A stretch of 45,088 nucleotides of DNA from Elusimicrobiota bacterium (GTDB taxonomy: Bacteria > Elusimicrobiota > Elusimicrobia > UBA1565 > UBA9628): assembly GCA_027406905.1 (NCBI GenBank), contig DAHZHT010000008.1, forward strand, positions 1-45,088. The letters run 5' to 3'. The notes beneath the pieces are model-generated. The model was not told the DNA's origin. It saw nothing but the letters and a program-made list of their open reading frames with translations, and made no database searches. Positions 15,840 through 24,590 of the stretch are shown piece by piece. The stretch's first letter is position 1; every line of letters begins with the position of its first letter. The position numbers were made by a program, and so were the translations under genes.

Positions 15840-18800
15840 TTATTTCTTGGGGTTTTTGGCTTTGGGAATTAAGCGATCAAAATCTTCCCCGCGCAGGGTT
15901 TCTTTTTTCTTGAGTTCTTCGGCGATTGTTTTGAAAATGTCCCAATGGGATTCAATGGTTTGTCTCGCCAAGGCGTAAGAGTCTTGAACCAGAGCCTTGA
16001 CCTCGGCTTCGATGAGTCTGTTCATTTCCTCGCTGGCGGGGCGTGGGTTTTGACGATCATTTTCAAACCCGTAGCTGACCAAACCCACTTTGTCGGACAT
16101 CCCAAATTTCATGACCATGTGCCGGGCGATTTTTGTCGCCTGTTCAAGGTCGTTGGAAGCGCCCGAGAAATTTTCTTTTTTCCCATTGAGTCTTTCGCTC
16201 ATCAATTCTTCGCCAGCTCGCCCTCCAAGGGCGACGGCCATGCGGGCGACCAAATATGAACGGCTTTGAATGCTTCTCTCGACGTCTGAAGCGGCCTGCA
16301 TGAGGCCCAGCGCGTTTAATCCGTGCGGGACTATCGTCACTTTGCGAATAGGATCTGCGTCCGGCAAGAGATGCGATACAAGAGCGTGCCCGGTTTCATG
16401 ATAAGCCACGACTTGTTTCTCATCTTCCGGCATCGCGAGCTTTCTCTCCATGCCAAGCTGGACGCGATCAATTGAAGAAATAAAATCCGTTTGGGAAAGG
16501 GCGACGCCTCCGCGTTTAATGGAAGCGGAAGTCGCTTTCATGACCAGACTTTCCATATCCGCGCCGGAAAAACCTGCGGTTTGTCGCGCGATTTCTTTGA
16601 GGTTGACGCTGGAATCTAATGCGATACCCTGGGTGTGAACTTTGAGAATTCCTTCTCTTCCCAAGACGTCCGGAAGCCCGATGGGAATTTGAAGCTCGAT
16701 ACGCCCGCCGCGAGTTAAAGCGGGGTCAAGAGCTTCCGGCTTATTTGTCGCCCCGATGACGGTGACATTGTTTTCGGTTTTAAATCCGTCAATCGCGGTT
16801 AAAAGCTGGTTGACCAGGGCGTCTTGGCTCCCATTGAGATCAGAACCGCGGGCCCGGCCGACGGCGTCAATTTCATCGATGAAGATGATCGCCGGCTTTT
16901 TCTCCCTTTTGGATTCGTAGGAAGCGGCCTCGAAAATATCCCGAACCGCCTGGGGGCCTTCGCCTACGAACTTTTTGAGAAAATCAGTTCCGTCTACTTT
17001 AAGGAAAAGGGCTCCGGATTCTTTCGCGATAGCCCGTGCCATCAAGGTTTTTCCCGTTCCCGGAGGTCCAAACAATAGGGCTCCACGCAACGGGCGGAAT
17101 TGCGGGTTAATCTCAAGATAGCGCGCCCGATTTTTGACTTGGTCGACTAATTCCGCGACTTCCGCTTTGGCCTCGTCTTGTCCGGCAACCTGGGAAAATC
17201 CGGTTGTCATGGTTTCGGGATCCTCGAATTGAATGGATATCGAAGATGAGTTGTTGGAGCTGTCGACGGCTTTGGCTTTTTGATTGATATTTTCTTTTAT
17301 GTTTTCGACCGCTTTTTCAAAATCGGCTTGAGAAATAAAATCGGCTTGATTGTCTTCAACGGCGATTTCAGTAGCCCGTTGGGCGACGGCTTCGAGGTCG
17401 GCCCCTGAAAAGCCCGTTGTCTTTTCCGCGATTTTATGGAGATTGACATCCAACGATAAGCGCGCGTCTTTTGTGTGGAGGCGCAAGATGCTCTCGCGCC
17501 CTTGCAGATCGGGATTTTCAAGCGCGATATGCGTTCCAAATCGGCCCGAGCGCTTAAGAGCTTTGTCGAGTTTCCCAAATTCGTTGGTGGCGCCGATGAC
17601 CAGAACGTTATAGTCCGGTCCTGAAAGGTTGTTCATCTCAGTTAGAAGGGCGCCGATGGTCATCTGTTTTTCGTGGTCGGCTCCGCTGTCTGAAGTTCCG
17701 CCGCGGTTCCCGAATCCATCTATTTCATCGATAAATATCAGGGAAGGCTTCCCCGATTTTTTACTTTGTTCCCGCGCTTTCTCAAAAAATTTACGGACAG
17801 CGTCGGGACCGACTCCGACGAATTTGTTCATAAAGGAAGAACCGTCAGTTTTGAAAAAAGAACTCTTGTCGAGTTTAAGTTCTCCCGCGACGGCCTCGGC
17901 GAGTAGAGTTTTTCCCGTTCCCGGAGGGCCGACGAGCAGAAAGGCGTTTCGAGGTTTAAACCGGGCGTTGAGGTTTTTGTATTTGGAGGGGGACTCAAAA
18001 GCGGAAACGATTTTTCTGACCTCGTTGACGGCTTTATCTTGTCCCGCGACTTCGGCAAAAGTGATGGTTGAGGCCAAATCGTTTTCTTCTTTTTGCTTTT
18101 TGGCGGTTTCTTTCCAGTTTTTACTTCTGGCATTTTTCCAGTCAGAAACCTTTTGGCGTAAATTAGATCCAAATTTTTTCCAAACCCAATAAGTAAACGC
18201 AACGGCTGCGGCGGTGAGAACAAGATGCGTGAGTCCGCTGGCGCCAAAAAGGGAAGCAAAAATGGAGTGGTGAACCGGCGCGTTTTGCGGATTCGCAAGA
18301 GGGCTTGCGATGGCGTTTTGAACCTTGGTGAGAGGGGTAGTCGCCGCCGCCAGAGTTCCGGCCTTTTGCCAGGGCTTTAAAGACAACCTTCCTTTTCTAT
18401 AGGGAGTGACGCTAAGAGAGCCTTTGCGATTTAAAAAGCGCGCCGAACGGTCGAAGAATTGAGAGAGATTACCCGCGAGATTTTGGCGATTAACGTTGAT
18501 GGATGTTTTCGCGTATTGGATGGTCTTTGAGATGCGCCCTTTTATTTTTTGAATGGGACTCGCTTTTTCTTTTGGAGCGGTCAACGCGGGTTTAAGTTCA
18601 AGGATTTTTCCTTGATTGAGGGTTTTGGGAGAGAGCATCGGTTGAATGGTTAGCTTTGAGAGAGGCTCTCTATTTCCAAAATCGGCTGGACTTAAACTCT
18701 CGCTGGGAATTGGGGCCAAGGATTCTATATTAAGAGGAGATTGCGTAACTCCGAGAACTTGGGCGGGGTTATCTGTATGAAAAGAAGCTTCTAAACTTTC

Positions 18801-18863
18801 CGCAAAAATAGGGCCGGGCGCGCAGAGAGTTGCGGCGATAAGGAGAGCGATTATTTTTCTCAT
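15840..18863 (-). CDS. FtsH-like AAA+ metalloprotease with two AAA+ modules and a signal peptide
   Basis: Membrane-anchored ATP-dependent zinc protease of the FtsH/M41 family, but with an atypical layout. Residues 1-21 look like a cleavable signal peptide. About 185 non-globular residues follow, then one transmembrane helix at about 209-228. AAA+ module 1 has Walker A GPPGTGKT at 312-319, Walker B at 376-380 and pore motif FVG at 348-350. AAA+ module 2 has Walker A at 599-606, Walker B at 659-664 and pore FVG at 632-634. The M41 peptidase has HETGH at 822-826 and a third zinc ligand D905 in SNDLEQAT. Ordinary FtsH is about 600-650 residues with a single AAA+ module; this is 1007. Both modules keep the ATPase residues and a LDxALxRxGR sensor/arginine-finger region, so both look active. 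The predicted topology puts the N-terminal linker in the periplasm and the AAA+ and protease parts in the cytoplasm. Confidence 0.92.
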   Translation of the reverse strand: MRKIIALLIAATLCAPGPIFAESLEASFHTDNPAQVLGVTQSPLNIESLAPIPSESLSPADFGNREPLSKLTIQPMLSPKTLNQGKILELKPALTAPKEKASPIQKIKGRISKTIQYAKTSINVNRQNLAGNLSQFFDRSARFLNRKGSLSVTPYRKGRLSLKPWQKAGTLAAATTPLTKVQNAIASPLANPQNAPVHHSIFASLFGASGLTHLVLTAAAVAFTYWVWKKFGSNLRQKVSDWKNARSKNWKETAKKQKEENDLASTITFAEVAGQDKAVNEVRKIVSAFESPSKYKNLNARFKPRNAFLLVGPPGTGKTLLAEAVAGELKLDKSSFFKTDGSSFMNKFVGVGPDAVRKFFEKAREQSKKSGKPSLIFIDEIDGFGNRGGTSDSGADHEKQMTIGALLTEMNNLSGPDYNVLVIGATNEFGKLDKALKRSGRFGTHIALENPDLQGRESILRLHTKDARLSLDVNLHKIAEKTTGFSGADLEAVAQRATEIAVEDNQADFISQADFEKAVENIKENINQKAKAVDSSNNSSSISIQFEDPETMTTGFSQVAGQDEAKAEVAELVDQVKNRARYLEINPQFRPLRGALLFGPPGTGKTLMARAIAKESGALFLKVDGTDFLKKFVGEGPQAVRDIFEAASYESKREKKPAIIFIDEIDAVGRARGSDLNGSQDALVNQLLTAIDGFKTENNVTVIGATNKPEALDPALTRGGRIELQIPIGLPDVLGREGILKVHTQGIALDSSVNLKEIARQTAGFSGADMESLVMKATSASIKRGGVALSQTDFISSIDRVQLGMERKLAMPEDEKQVVAYHETGHALVSHLLPDADPIRKVTIVPHGLNALGLMQAASDVERSIQSRSYLVARMAVALGGRAGEELMSERLNGKKENFSGASNDLEQATKIARHMVMKFGMSDKVGLVSYGFENDRQNPRPASEEMNRLIEAEVKALVQDSYALARQTIESHWDIFKTIAEELKKKETLRGEDFDRLIPKAKNPKK

Positions 18864-18897
18864 CAGTTTCAGTGTAAGATAATTTTTTAAAGTCCAA

Positions 18898-18938
18898 CAG
18901 GGCCAAAAGGCCTAGATGCCTTTGGGTCAAAGGACCTA
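18898..18938 (-). other. hairpin-rich intergenic element, copy B
   Basis: Read on the minus strand it contains GGTC-CTTT-GACC (also CCTTTG-ACC-CAAAGG as an alternative pairing), a spacer, and GGCC-TTTT-GGCC-C. The sequence TAGGTCCTTTGAC...TCTAGGCCTTTTGGCCCTG matches copy A at 12.75 kb, with one base of difference in spacing. It lies 35 bases upstream of the start of the FtsH-like gene, in the shared divergent region. Confidence 0.45.
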
Positions 18939-18981
18939 TTCTTTGGTGGCATTTTGAAGGGGTTGAAACGTGGCCGGTGGC

Positions 18982-19010
18982 TTGCAAGCTGGCGAAGATT
19001 CTTCTATTAT
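18982..19010 (+). promoter_or_regulatory. candidate promoter for the beta-barrel gene
   Basis: TTGCAA (18982-18987), exactly 17 bases, then TATTAT (19005-19010). The expected transcript start falls at about 19017, only a few bases before the ATG at 19020, so the mRNA may be nearly leaderless. Confidence 0.5.
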
Positions 19011-19019
19011 TAGTTATAA

Positions 19020-19883
19020 ATGGAGCGGGTCTTAGAAAACGTCGGAGAACAAAACTCTTTTTCGTGGGATTTGAGATTAATTAATAAACTCATCCTATGC
19101 GGCGCGATTGTTTTTTGCATTCAATCCCCGGTTGCCGCTTCGGATATTAAGGAAATGATGGGATACCTGATGGCTTCTTCTCTCCCGACCAAGCCTCTGT
19201 CTTCTGGAGCGTTGGATGTTTCTGTCTCTCCAGGTTATGATCAATACACTCTTTTTCAAAATTGTTCGGGCTCTTGTCCATCAACGCCTAACTCGACCTG
19301 GAAGATGAGCGGCGAAGGCGTTGGAACTTCCCTCATGTATAGTCTCACTGATCACTGGGGCATTGGTGTCATGGCAGGCTATGGGCATTTGTCCGGCACG
19401 GACTTTAGCGGAAATGAGGCTAGTTCCAATGGCTCTCTTGCTAATGCCGATATCGTTTTTGACCCATTTTCAGGAAATAATTTTAGACTGCCGTTTCTTG
19501 CGGGACTGGGTTACCGTAATCTCTTGGAAAATGACGCGGGGTTTGGAAATATTTATAACGCCCAAGGATTCGCCTTTGATGCCGGTCTTGCCCCGCAATT
19601 CAACACCGGATTTCTCAGATGGATTCTTTTCGGCTACATTATCAGCGGAACGCCCACGGCCCAAACAAGTCAAGCCACAAGCTCGGGAAGCGCTCTATTA
19701 CCGAGTTCCGCTGACAACACCGCCGCTGGCGGCGGAATATCGGTTGTCTACCGCCCTCTTAATTTGACCCTCACGTATATCCCCGCCTGGGCAACAGAAG
19801 TAGGCAACGGGGAAAAAAGCAATGTCTATTCTTTCACCTATTCCCATCGCTTTAAGATCAAGGCGAGAAGTAAACGATCTTAA
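19020..19883 (+). CDS. outer-membrane beta-barrel protein
   Basis: 287-residue exported protein. A hydrophobic segment LINKLILCGAIVFCIQSPVAA, preceded by an unusually long N-region of about 20 residues, looks like a signal peptide cleaved after VAA. The rest alternates polar and hydrophobic residues with many aromatic and glycine residues (VSVSPGYDQYTLF, GIGVMAGYGHL, LTYIPAWATEV, YSFTYSHRF), as in small outer-membrane barrels of 8-12 strands. The final strand ends FTYSHRF and is followed by a short basic tail, so the terminal aromatic is not the last residue. The long N-region suggests the real start could be an in-frame TTG around 19065, but the promoter position favours 19020. Confidence 0.7.
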   Translation: MERVLENVGEQNSFSWDLRLINKLILCGAIVFCIQSPVAASDIKEMMGYLMASSLPTKPLSSGALDVSVSPGYDQYTLFQNCSGSCPSTPNSTWKMSGEGVGTSLMYSLTDHWGIGVMAGYGHLSGTDFSGNEASSNGSLANADIVFDPFSGNNFRLPFLAGLGYRNLLENDAGFGNIYNAQGFAFDAGLAPQFNTGFLRWILFGYIISGTPTAQTSQATSSGSALLPSSADNTAAGGGISVVYRPLNLTLTYIPAWATEVGNGEKSNVYSFTYSHRFKIKARSKRS

Positions 19884-19923
19884 GAGAAAAATTATGCGCG
19901 CCGCTCCTAGAAGAAGTTCTCTT
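19882..19923. terminator. candidate bidirectional terminator between convergent genes
   Basis: AAGAGAA (19882-19888) pairs with TTCTCTT (19917-19923) across a 28-base loop, between the stops of two convergent genes. A run of T follows on the plus strand from 19929. The stem is only seven bases, so this is a weak call. Confidence 0.35.
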
Positions 19924-21452
19924 TAGTTATTTTTTTGTTGGGCTGGCTGCGCTTGAGGTTTCTTTTCTTGGTTTGAAGAGAGGACATCTTGCTTGGGAAG
20001 GGCGACAATCCAATCCCAGGTATTGGACAAATAAATCGTCCCCCCAACGATTGTCGGGCTCACAATTCCCATTCTTCCGCCAACCTTGACATGTCCGATT
20101 TCTTTTCCAGTTTGCGGATTAAGCGCATAAACATTCTCCGCTCCCGCGATATAGAGAATGTTGTCATCCATTGTCGGAGCGCTTCTGGCCGAAGCGATCT
20201 TGTTCCATTTCCACAACAGTTTTCCGGTTTTCAAATCGCGGGCCTGATAAGCTCCGTTGACGGGTGAGCCGACATAAACCACTCCTCCATAAATCATGGG
20301 CACACCGCCCTTAAAGGCGGGAGGCTTTGGGCCTCGTCCCATTGACGCGGTCCAAAGCGGGGCGCCGGAATCAGAATCAAAAGCCCGAATCACGGGGTTG
20401 AGCGTCGTTTTACCTCTCGCGATTTTTGGAGAGGTCACCGCGTCCATGATGACGACGCCGTTTGAAACAGCCGGAGAGACGTCTCCCATTCCGGTGTTGG
20501 CCGCGCCGGGAAGAGTGTTTTTCCATAAAACCTTTCCGGTTTTGGCGTCAAGACAATAGAGACGCGGTTTAATGGCGAGGGCGAGATAGAGCTTTCCTTG
20601 ATAATAGGCGGGACTCGACATATTGTCGCTTCCCGTTAAGTGAGTCGTCCATATTGTTTGTCCAGTATGGCGATTAATGGCATGAACCGATCCGCTTCCA
20701 GTCGCGAAATAGAGAACATCTCCATGGACGGCGGGAGTTGGCATGGCTTCGCCCACGCTTGAATGGCGCCAAATGAGGCGTCCAGTCAAGCGGTCTAAAG
20801 CGTAGATTCCGTTATAACTAAAATCCATTCCACGTACGGCTTTGTAGGGATTTTTTGCGTATTTAACGACGTTTGCGAAATTAAAGCCCACGCCTCCCGC
20901 CGACAAATAAACAAAACGGCCCTTAACGATGGGATTTCCCATTAAATGGTTTCCAACGGGGCTCGTGCGCCAGATCAATTGCCCCGTTTTCATGTTTAAG
21001 GCATAGGCAAACATATCATCGCTTTCGGCGTATAAGATTCCATCAACGACAGAAACGCCGAGGGCGTTCCCGTAAAACTGAGTTTGAACCGCGCCCGCTT
21101 CAACCTGTCCATAAATATGGGTTCCAAAGGGGTCTTTGTTTTCCAAAGGCCAAGCCCGCGCCTCGGCAAATCTCCAGGAAACTCCATTTTTAGACCAAAG
21201 CGGAGTCTGTCCGGAAAGAGAAACATCCGCATTGTGATCGGCTCCGAAATTCATTTGAGTCCATTCAAGCGGCCCGACATTGATATCGGCCCCGACAGGC
21301 GCATTTTGCGGATAGTAAACCCGATCAAAAGGCCCTTGCGGCGCGACGGGGACCATCCAAGTCGCGGCGGTCAAGACGCGCGGAAAAATAAAAAGGGAGA
21401 CTGAAAATAGAATTCCCTTCAAATTAACGATCGGGTTTTTTCTCTGATTCAT
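19923..21452 (-). CDS. PQQ-like beta-propeller protein, exported
   Basis: 509-residue periplasmic or outer-membrane protein with repeated PQQ-type blades. Each blade has a pattern like ALNMKTGQLIWRT, ALDRLTGRLIWRH, AINRHTGQTIWTT, CLDAKTGKVLWKN, ARDLKTGKLLWKW or ALNPQTGKEIG. At least seven are visible, giving a propeller. An N-terminal hydrophobic segment (GILFSVSLFIFPRVLTAA) serves as signal peptide. Such proteins are either pyrroloquinoline-quinone dehydrogenases or BamB-like scaffolds; I see no clear catalytic Ca-binding or disulfide Cys-Cys pair of the dehydrogenases, so a scaffold role is more likely. GGAGGATTAA precedes the ATG, a very good ribosome binding site. It ends in a Gln/Lys/Pro/Asn-rich tail. 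Confidence 0.82.
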   Translation of the reverse strand: MNQRKNPIVNLKGILFSVSLFIFPRVLTAATWMVPVAPQGPFDRVYYPQNAPVGADINVGPLEWTQMNFGADHNADVSLSGQTPLWSKNGVSWRFAEARAWPLENKDPFGTHIYGQVEAGAVQTQFYGNALGVSVVDGILYAESDDMFAYALNMKTGQLIWRTSPVGNHLMGNPIVKGRFVYLSAGGVGFNFANVVKYAKNPYKAVRGMDFSYNGIYALDRLTGRLIWRHSSVGEAMPTPAVHGDVLYFATGSGSVHAINRHTGQTIWTTHLTGSDNMSSPAYYQGKLYLALAIKPRLYCLDAKTGKVLWKNTLPGAANTGMGDVSPAVSNGVVIMDAVTSPKIARGKTTLNPVIRAFDSDSGAPLWTASMGRGPKPPAFKGGVPMIYGGVVYVGSPVNGAYQARDLKTGKLLWKWNKIASARSAPTMDDNILYIAGAENVYALNPQTGKEIGHVKVGGRMGIVSPTIVGGTIYLSNTWDWIVALPKQDVLSSNQEKKPQAQPAQQKNN

Positions 21453-21574
21453 TTAATCCTCCATTCAATCTTATTCTTTAGATTCGTAAATGTTAAAAAG
21501 GATTCGCCTTCCCACTATACATCTTAATTGCCCTATTTAATTCTTCCTGGATAGCCCTAGAAATGACTACGGCA

Positions 21575-21602
21575 TTGGCTGTGTGATTCTCGTCTATAGA
21601 AT
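21575..21602 (+). promoter_or_regulatory. candidate promoter for murB-fts operon
   Basis: TTGGCT (21575-21580) and TAGAAT (21597-21602) are separated by 16 bases. They lie about 30 bases before the murB ATG at 21635. The match is moderate. Confidence 0.35.
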
Positions 21603-21634
21603 TACAAGACGCCCATTTGTTAAGCTTGTATTTA

Positions 21635-22543
21635 ATGAAAGCGGACTGGAAAGAAGCGCTGAAAAAGATTTTCCCTCAAACGCGCTTAGATGAACCGTTG
21701 GCTCGCTACACGACTTTTAAGATCGGAGGCGCATCTGAGGCCTACCTTGAAATCAATAATCGCCTTGAGTTGGAAACCTTAATGCGCTTTAGCCGACAGA
21801 CGGACATTCCTGTATTCTTTATGGGTTGGGGCTCCAATTTGCTGATCCTTGACGGCGGAATTCCGGGAGTGGCGGCCGTTCTCAAAGGCGACTTTGAAAA
21901 GATAGATTTTTTGGAAAAAGGCCTTGTTCGCGTCGGGGCGGGAGTGCGAATTCCCCAATTTATTTCCGTTGCGGCCAATCACGGTTTAGGGGGGGCAGAG
22001 CCATTGATTGGTATTCCCGGCACCTTGGGCGGGGCCGTGATGATGAACGCTGGAACGCGCGATCTTGAAATTGGCGCTTTAATTCAGGATATCGAAATTT
22101 TCGATCCGCGTCCTTTTAAATCTGAGTTTATCGATTCTTCGCGAGTTAATTTCTCCTACCGCTCAAGCGGGTTATCGGGGCGTGTCATTTTATCGGCCCT
22201 TTTGCGATTGAGAGAAGGCGACAAAGTTGATATAATGAAGCGCGTTGCCGTTCATCAAGAAAGACGCTTAAAAACTCAGCCCGTGCATACCTTTAACGTC
22301 GGTTCTATTTTTAAAAACCCCAATGGTTTTTTTGCCGCGGAGTTAATTGAGAAGGCAGGGCTTAAGGGAATATCCTCTGGCGGCGCCCGCGTCTCCCCTC
22401 TCCATGCCAATTTTATCGAAAACTTTAACAACGCCAAGGCCTCGGATGTGCTGGATTTAATCGAGAAAATACGGCGAAAAATCAAGGAGGATGCGGGCGT
22501 GGACCTTGAGCTTGAAATCAAGGTCGTCGGGCGCTCATTATGA
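21635..22543 (+). CDS. murB: UDP-N-acetylmuramate dehydrogenase
   Basis: FAD enzyme that reduces UDP-GlcNAc-enolpyruvate to UDP-MurNAc using NADPH, in the cytoplasm. Family features are ARYTTFKIGGAS (FAD entry), FFMGWGSNLLI, GVRIPQF, GLGGAEPLIGIPGTLGGAVMMNAG and SYRSSGL with the catalytic Arg. The type-specific proton donor Ser is in GSIFKNP, and a terminal ELEIK contains the catalytic Glu. I start at the ATG at 21635; a TTG 18 bases earlier is possible, and neither has a clear ribosome binding site. It leads the murB-ftsQ-ftsA-ftsZ block, and its stop overlaps ftsQ by four bases. Confidence 0.94.
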   Translation: MKADWKEALKKIFPQTRLDEPLARYTTFKIGGASEAYLEINNRLELETLMRFSRQTDIPVFFMGWGSNLLILDGGIPGVAAVLKGDFEKIDFLEKGLVRVGAGVRIPQFISVAANHGLGGAEPLIGIPGTLGGAVMMNAGTRDLEIGALIQDIEIFDPRPFKSEFIDSSRVNFSYRSSGLSGRVILSALLRLREGDKVDIMKRVAVHQERRLKTQPVHTFNVGSIFKNPNGFFAAELIEKAGLKGISSGGARVSPLHANFIENFNNAKASDVLDLIEKIRRKIKEDAGVDLELEIKVVGRSL

Positions 22544-23340
22544 AACGCCCCGTTCCCCATAGAAATCTTAAGGTGGCTCTAAGACCGCAAGAGCGCAAGG
22601 CGCGAAAGCGCAAGATTTTATCCACCCTTATGGTGTTCGCCTTGGGGACCGCGCTGGCTTTAAGCTGGTCGCGCTTAAAGGAATCAGGCTCCTTTATTGA
22701 AGCCTCGATTTCAAGGGATATTCCCGCTCCCAAAACGGTGGCAGTTAAAGGCGCGCCTGAATCTTTAAAAACTGAAATTCTTTCTCTTCTTGATTCTCAA
22801 AACATCCATTCCTGGAAAAATAAAAGTTCAGATGTCCGGCGGCGTTTTCCCTTTTTGGAATCGGTTCATCTTAGACGAGATTTTTTTTCTCAAACCTTGG
22901 TCTATCACGTTGTTTTGCGCCAAGCGATCGCAGTCGTTATAGAGGATAAAGATTCGAGTTTCCTGGATGATCAGGGAAAACTTTTTAAAGCCCCACAGGA
23001 GTTATATCAAGATCCTATTCCCAAGATTTTAGACGCGAAAATGGAGCCCAAGGCCTTGCGCCGGGTAGCCGCTTTTCTTAAAAAGATTTCGTCTTTGCCT
23101 CTTCCTTCTCCGATTAAAAGTTTGCGTTATCAGTCTCCGGTCAACGGATGGCTCTTGAGTTTAAGCGACGGAACTCGAATCGATTGGGGAAATCTTAAGT
23201 GGACGGATGATAAGGTCAAGAGGCTTAACGCCGTTATGGCGGACGCTAAGACCTATGTTAAGGGCAATTTCTTCGTTGATATGCGTTCTTTTTCCAACGG
23301 AAAAATTTTTGTCAAGCCGGATATGGCTAAAACTTTGTAG
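22540..23340 (+). CDS. ftsQ: cell division protein FtsQ/DivIB
   Basis: Bitopic divisome protein linking early and late division proteins. The order is a basic cytoplasmic tail (to about residue 26), one transmembrane helix (STLMVFALGTALALSWS) and a POTRA domain beginning APKTVAVKGAPESLKTEILSL. The FtsQ beta domain follows with RRRFPFLESVHLRRDF...VYHVVLRQAIAVV. Sequence is divergent, as usual for FtsQ; identification rests on topology, domain order and position between murB and ftsA. The ATGA overlap with murB shows coupling. Confidence 0.85.
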   Translation: MKRPVPHRNLKVALRPQERKARKRKILSTLMVFALGTALALSWSRLKESGSFIEASISRDIPAPKTVAVKGAPESLKTEILSLLDSQNIHSWKNKSSDVRRRFPFLESVHLRRDFFSQTLVYHVVLRQAIAVVIEDKDSSFLDDQGKLFKAPQELYQDPIPKILDAKMEPKALRRVAAFLKKISSLPLPSPIKSLRYQSPVNGWLLSLSDGTRIDWGNLKWTDDKVKRLNAVMADAKTYVKGNFFVDMRSFSNGKIFVKPDMAKTL

Positions 23341-23348
23341 GGGGTAAG

Positions 23349-24590
23349 ATGTCTACGGAAAATGTGTTGGCGGGACTTGATATCGGAAGTAGCCGCATTA
23401 CTTGCCTGATTGGCGAGCGAGGGGAAGGGCAGGGCTTGGTGCGGGTTATTGGCGGGGCCAGCGTTCCCTGTCGGGGTCTCAAGGGCGGAGTGGTCATCAA
23501 TATTCAAGAGACGGCCCGTTCCATTCAGGACGCGGTTGAGCGGGCGGAAAAAGATTCCCATTGCGAGGTCAAAGAACTCGTCGTCGGTATTCGCGGCAGT
23601 CATTTGCAATCTTTTAATAACCGAGGCGCCTTTAATATCGCTAGGACCGATAAGGAAATTACGCCTGAGGATGTCGAAGGCGTCATCGCCAATGCCAAGG
23701 CCCTGCCTCTTTCTTCCGATCGAGAGATTTTACATGTGATGCCTCAGTCATACACTTTAGACCGCCAAAGAGGCGTTCCAGATCCGGTGGGAATGGAAGG
23801 CTCTTTGCTGGAAGTCGAGGTTCATATCGTCACCGCTTCTTCGGCGCACTTGAATAATCTGGCGAAAGCGGTGGCTCAAGCGGGTTTTGAAGCCAAGGAA
23901 ACGGTTTACGGTTTGTTGGCCGCGGGAGACGTCTTGGTGACGCCCGAGGAAAAAGAACTTGGCGCTCTTTTTGTCGATATCGGCGGACAATCGGTTTCAA
24001 TTGGGATATATTCTGAGGGAAGTATTCGCTATTCCAAAGAGCTTCCCGTGGGATCTGATTTTATCACTCGAGACTTGGCGGTGGGGCTTCGCACCTCTTT
24101 AGCGACGGCGGAACGTCTCAAGGTCGAGCATGGTTTTGCCCATCCTTCTTTTTTGGGAGAAGATGAGGAGTTGGAATTTAACGGAGTGGATGGCCGCACC
24201 CCTGGAAAAATCAAGGTAAGCGCAGTCATGGGCATTATTCTTCCGCGGGTAGAAGAAATTTTGACTTTAATTGAAGAGGATATCCGAAATTCTTCCTACG
24301 CGGATGTCGTCGGACCCGGCGGAGTGATTTTGGCGGGAGGAGGGGCTTTGATGCGGGGAATGAGCGACGCGGCAAACCAAATTCTGGGCATGCCCGCTCG
24401 CGTGGCGGTCGCCCATCCCGAAATGTTTGCGGTAGATTCGATATGGGCTTCTCCAGCTTATTCCACCGCCTTGGGGCTTTTGGCTAACTCTCTTCCTCTA
24501 TCCATCGCTTCCCCAAATCGCCGCGCAATGCCCAGCAAAAAGCCGGCGTGGCTTAAAAATATGACTTCGGTCTTTCAGGAACTTTTTTGA
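23349..24590 (+). CDS. ftsA: cell division protein FtsA
   Basis: Actin-like ATPase that tethers FtsZ filaments to the membrane. The phosphate-1 motif GLDIGSSRITCLIGE opens the protein. The 1C subdomain follows (EKDSHCEVKELVVGIRGSHL), then the phosphate-2 motif ALFVDIGGQSVSIGIY and the adenosine motif GVILAGGGALMRG. The C terminus KKPAWLKNMTSVFQELF is an amphipathic helix matching the membrane-targeting sequence. GGGGG precedes the ATG. The ftsZ start shares a base with the ftsA stop (TGATG). Confidence 0.95.
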   Translation: MSTENVLAGLDIGSSRITCLIGERGEGQGLVRVIGGASVPCRGLKGGVVINIQETARSIQDAVERAEKDSHCEVKELVVGIRGSHLQSFNNRGAFNIARTDKEITPEDVEGVIANAKALPLSSDREILHVMPQSYTLDRQRGVPDPVGMEGSLLEVEVHIVTASSAHLNNLAKAVAQAGFEAKETVYGLLAAGDVLVTPEEKELGALFVDIGGQSVSIGIYSEGSIRYSKELPVGSDFITRDLAVGLRTSLATAERLKVEHGFAHPSFLGEDEELEFNGVDGRTPGKIKVSAVMGIILPRVEEILTLIEEDIRNSSYADVVGPGGVILAGGGALMRGMSDAANQILGMPARVAVAHPEMFAVDSIWASPAYSTALGLLANSLPLSIASPNRRAMPSKKPAWLKNMTSVFQELF

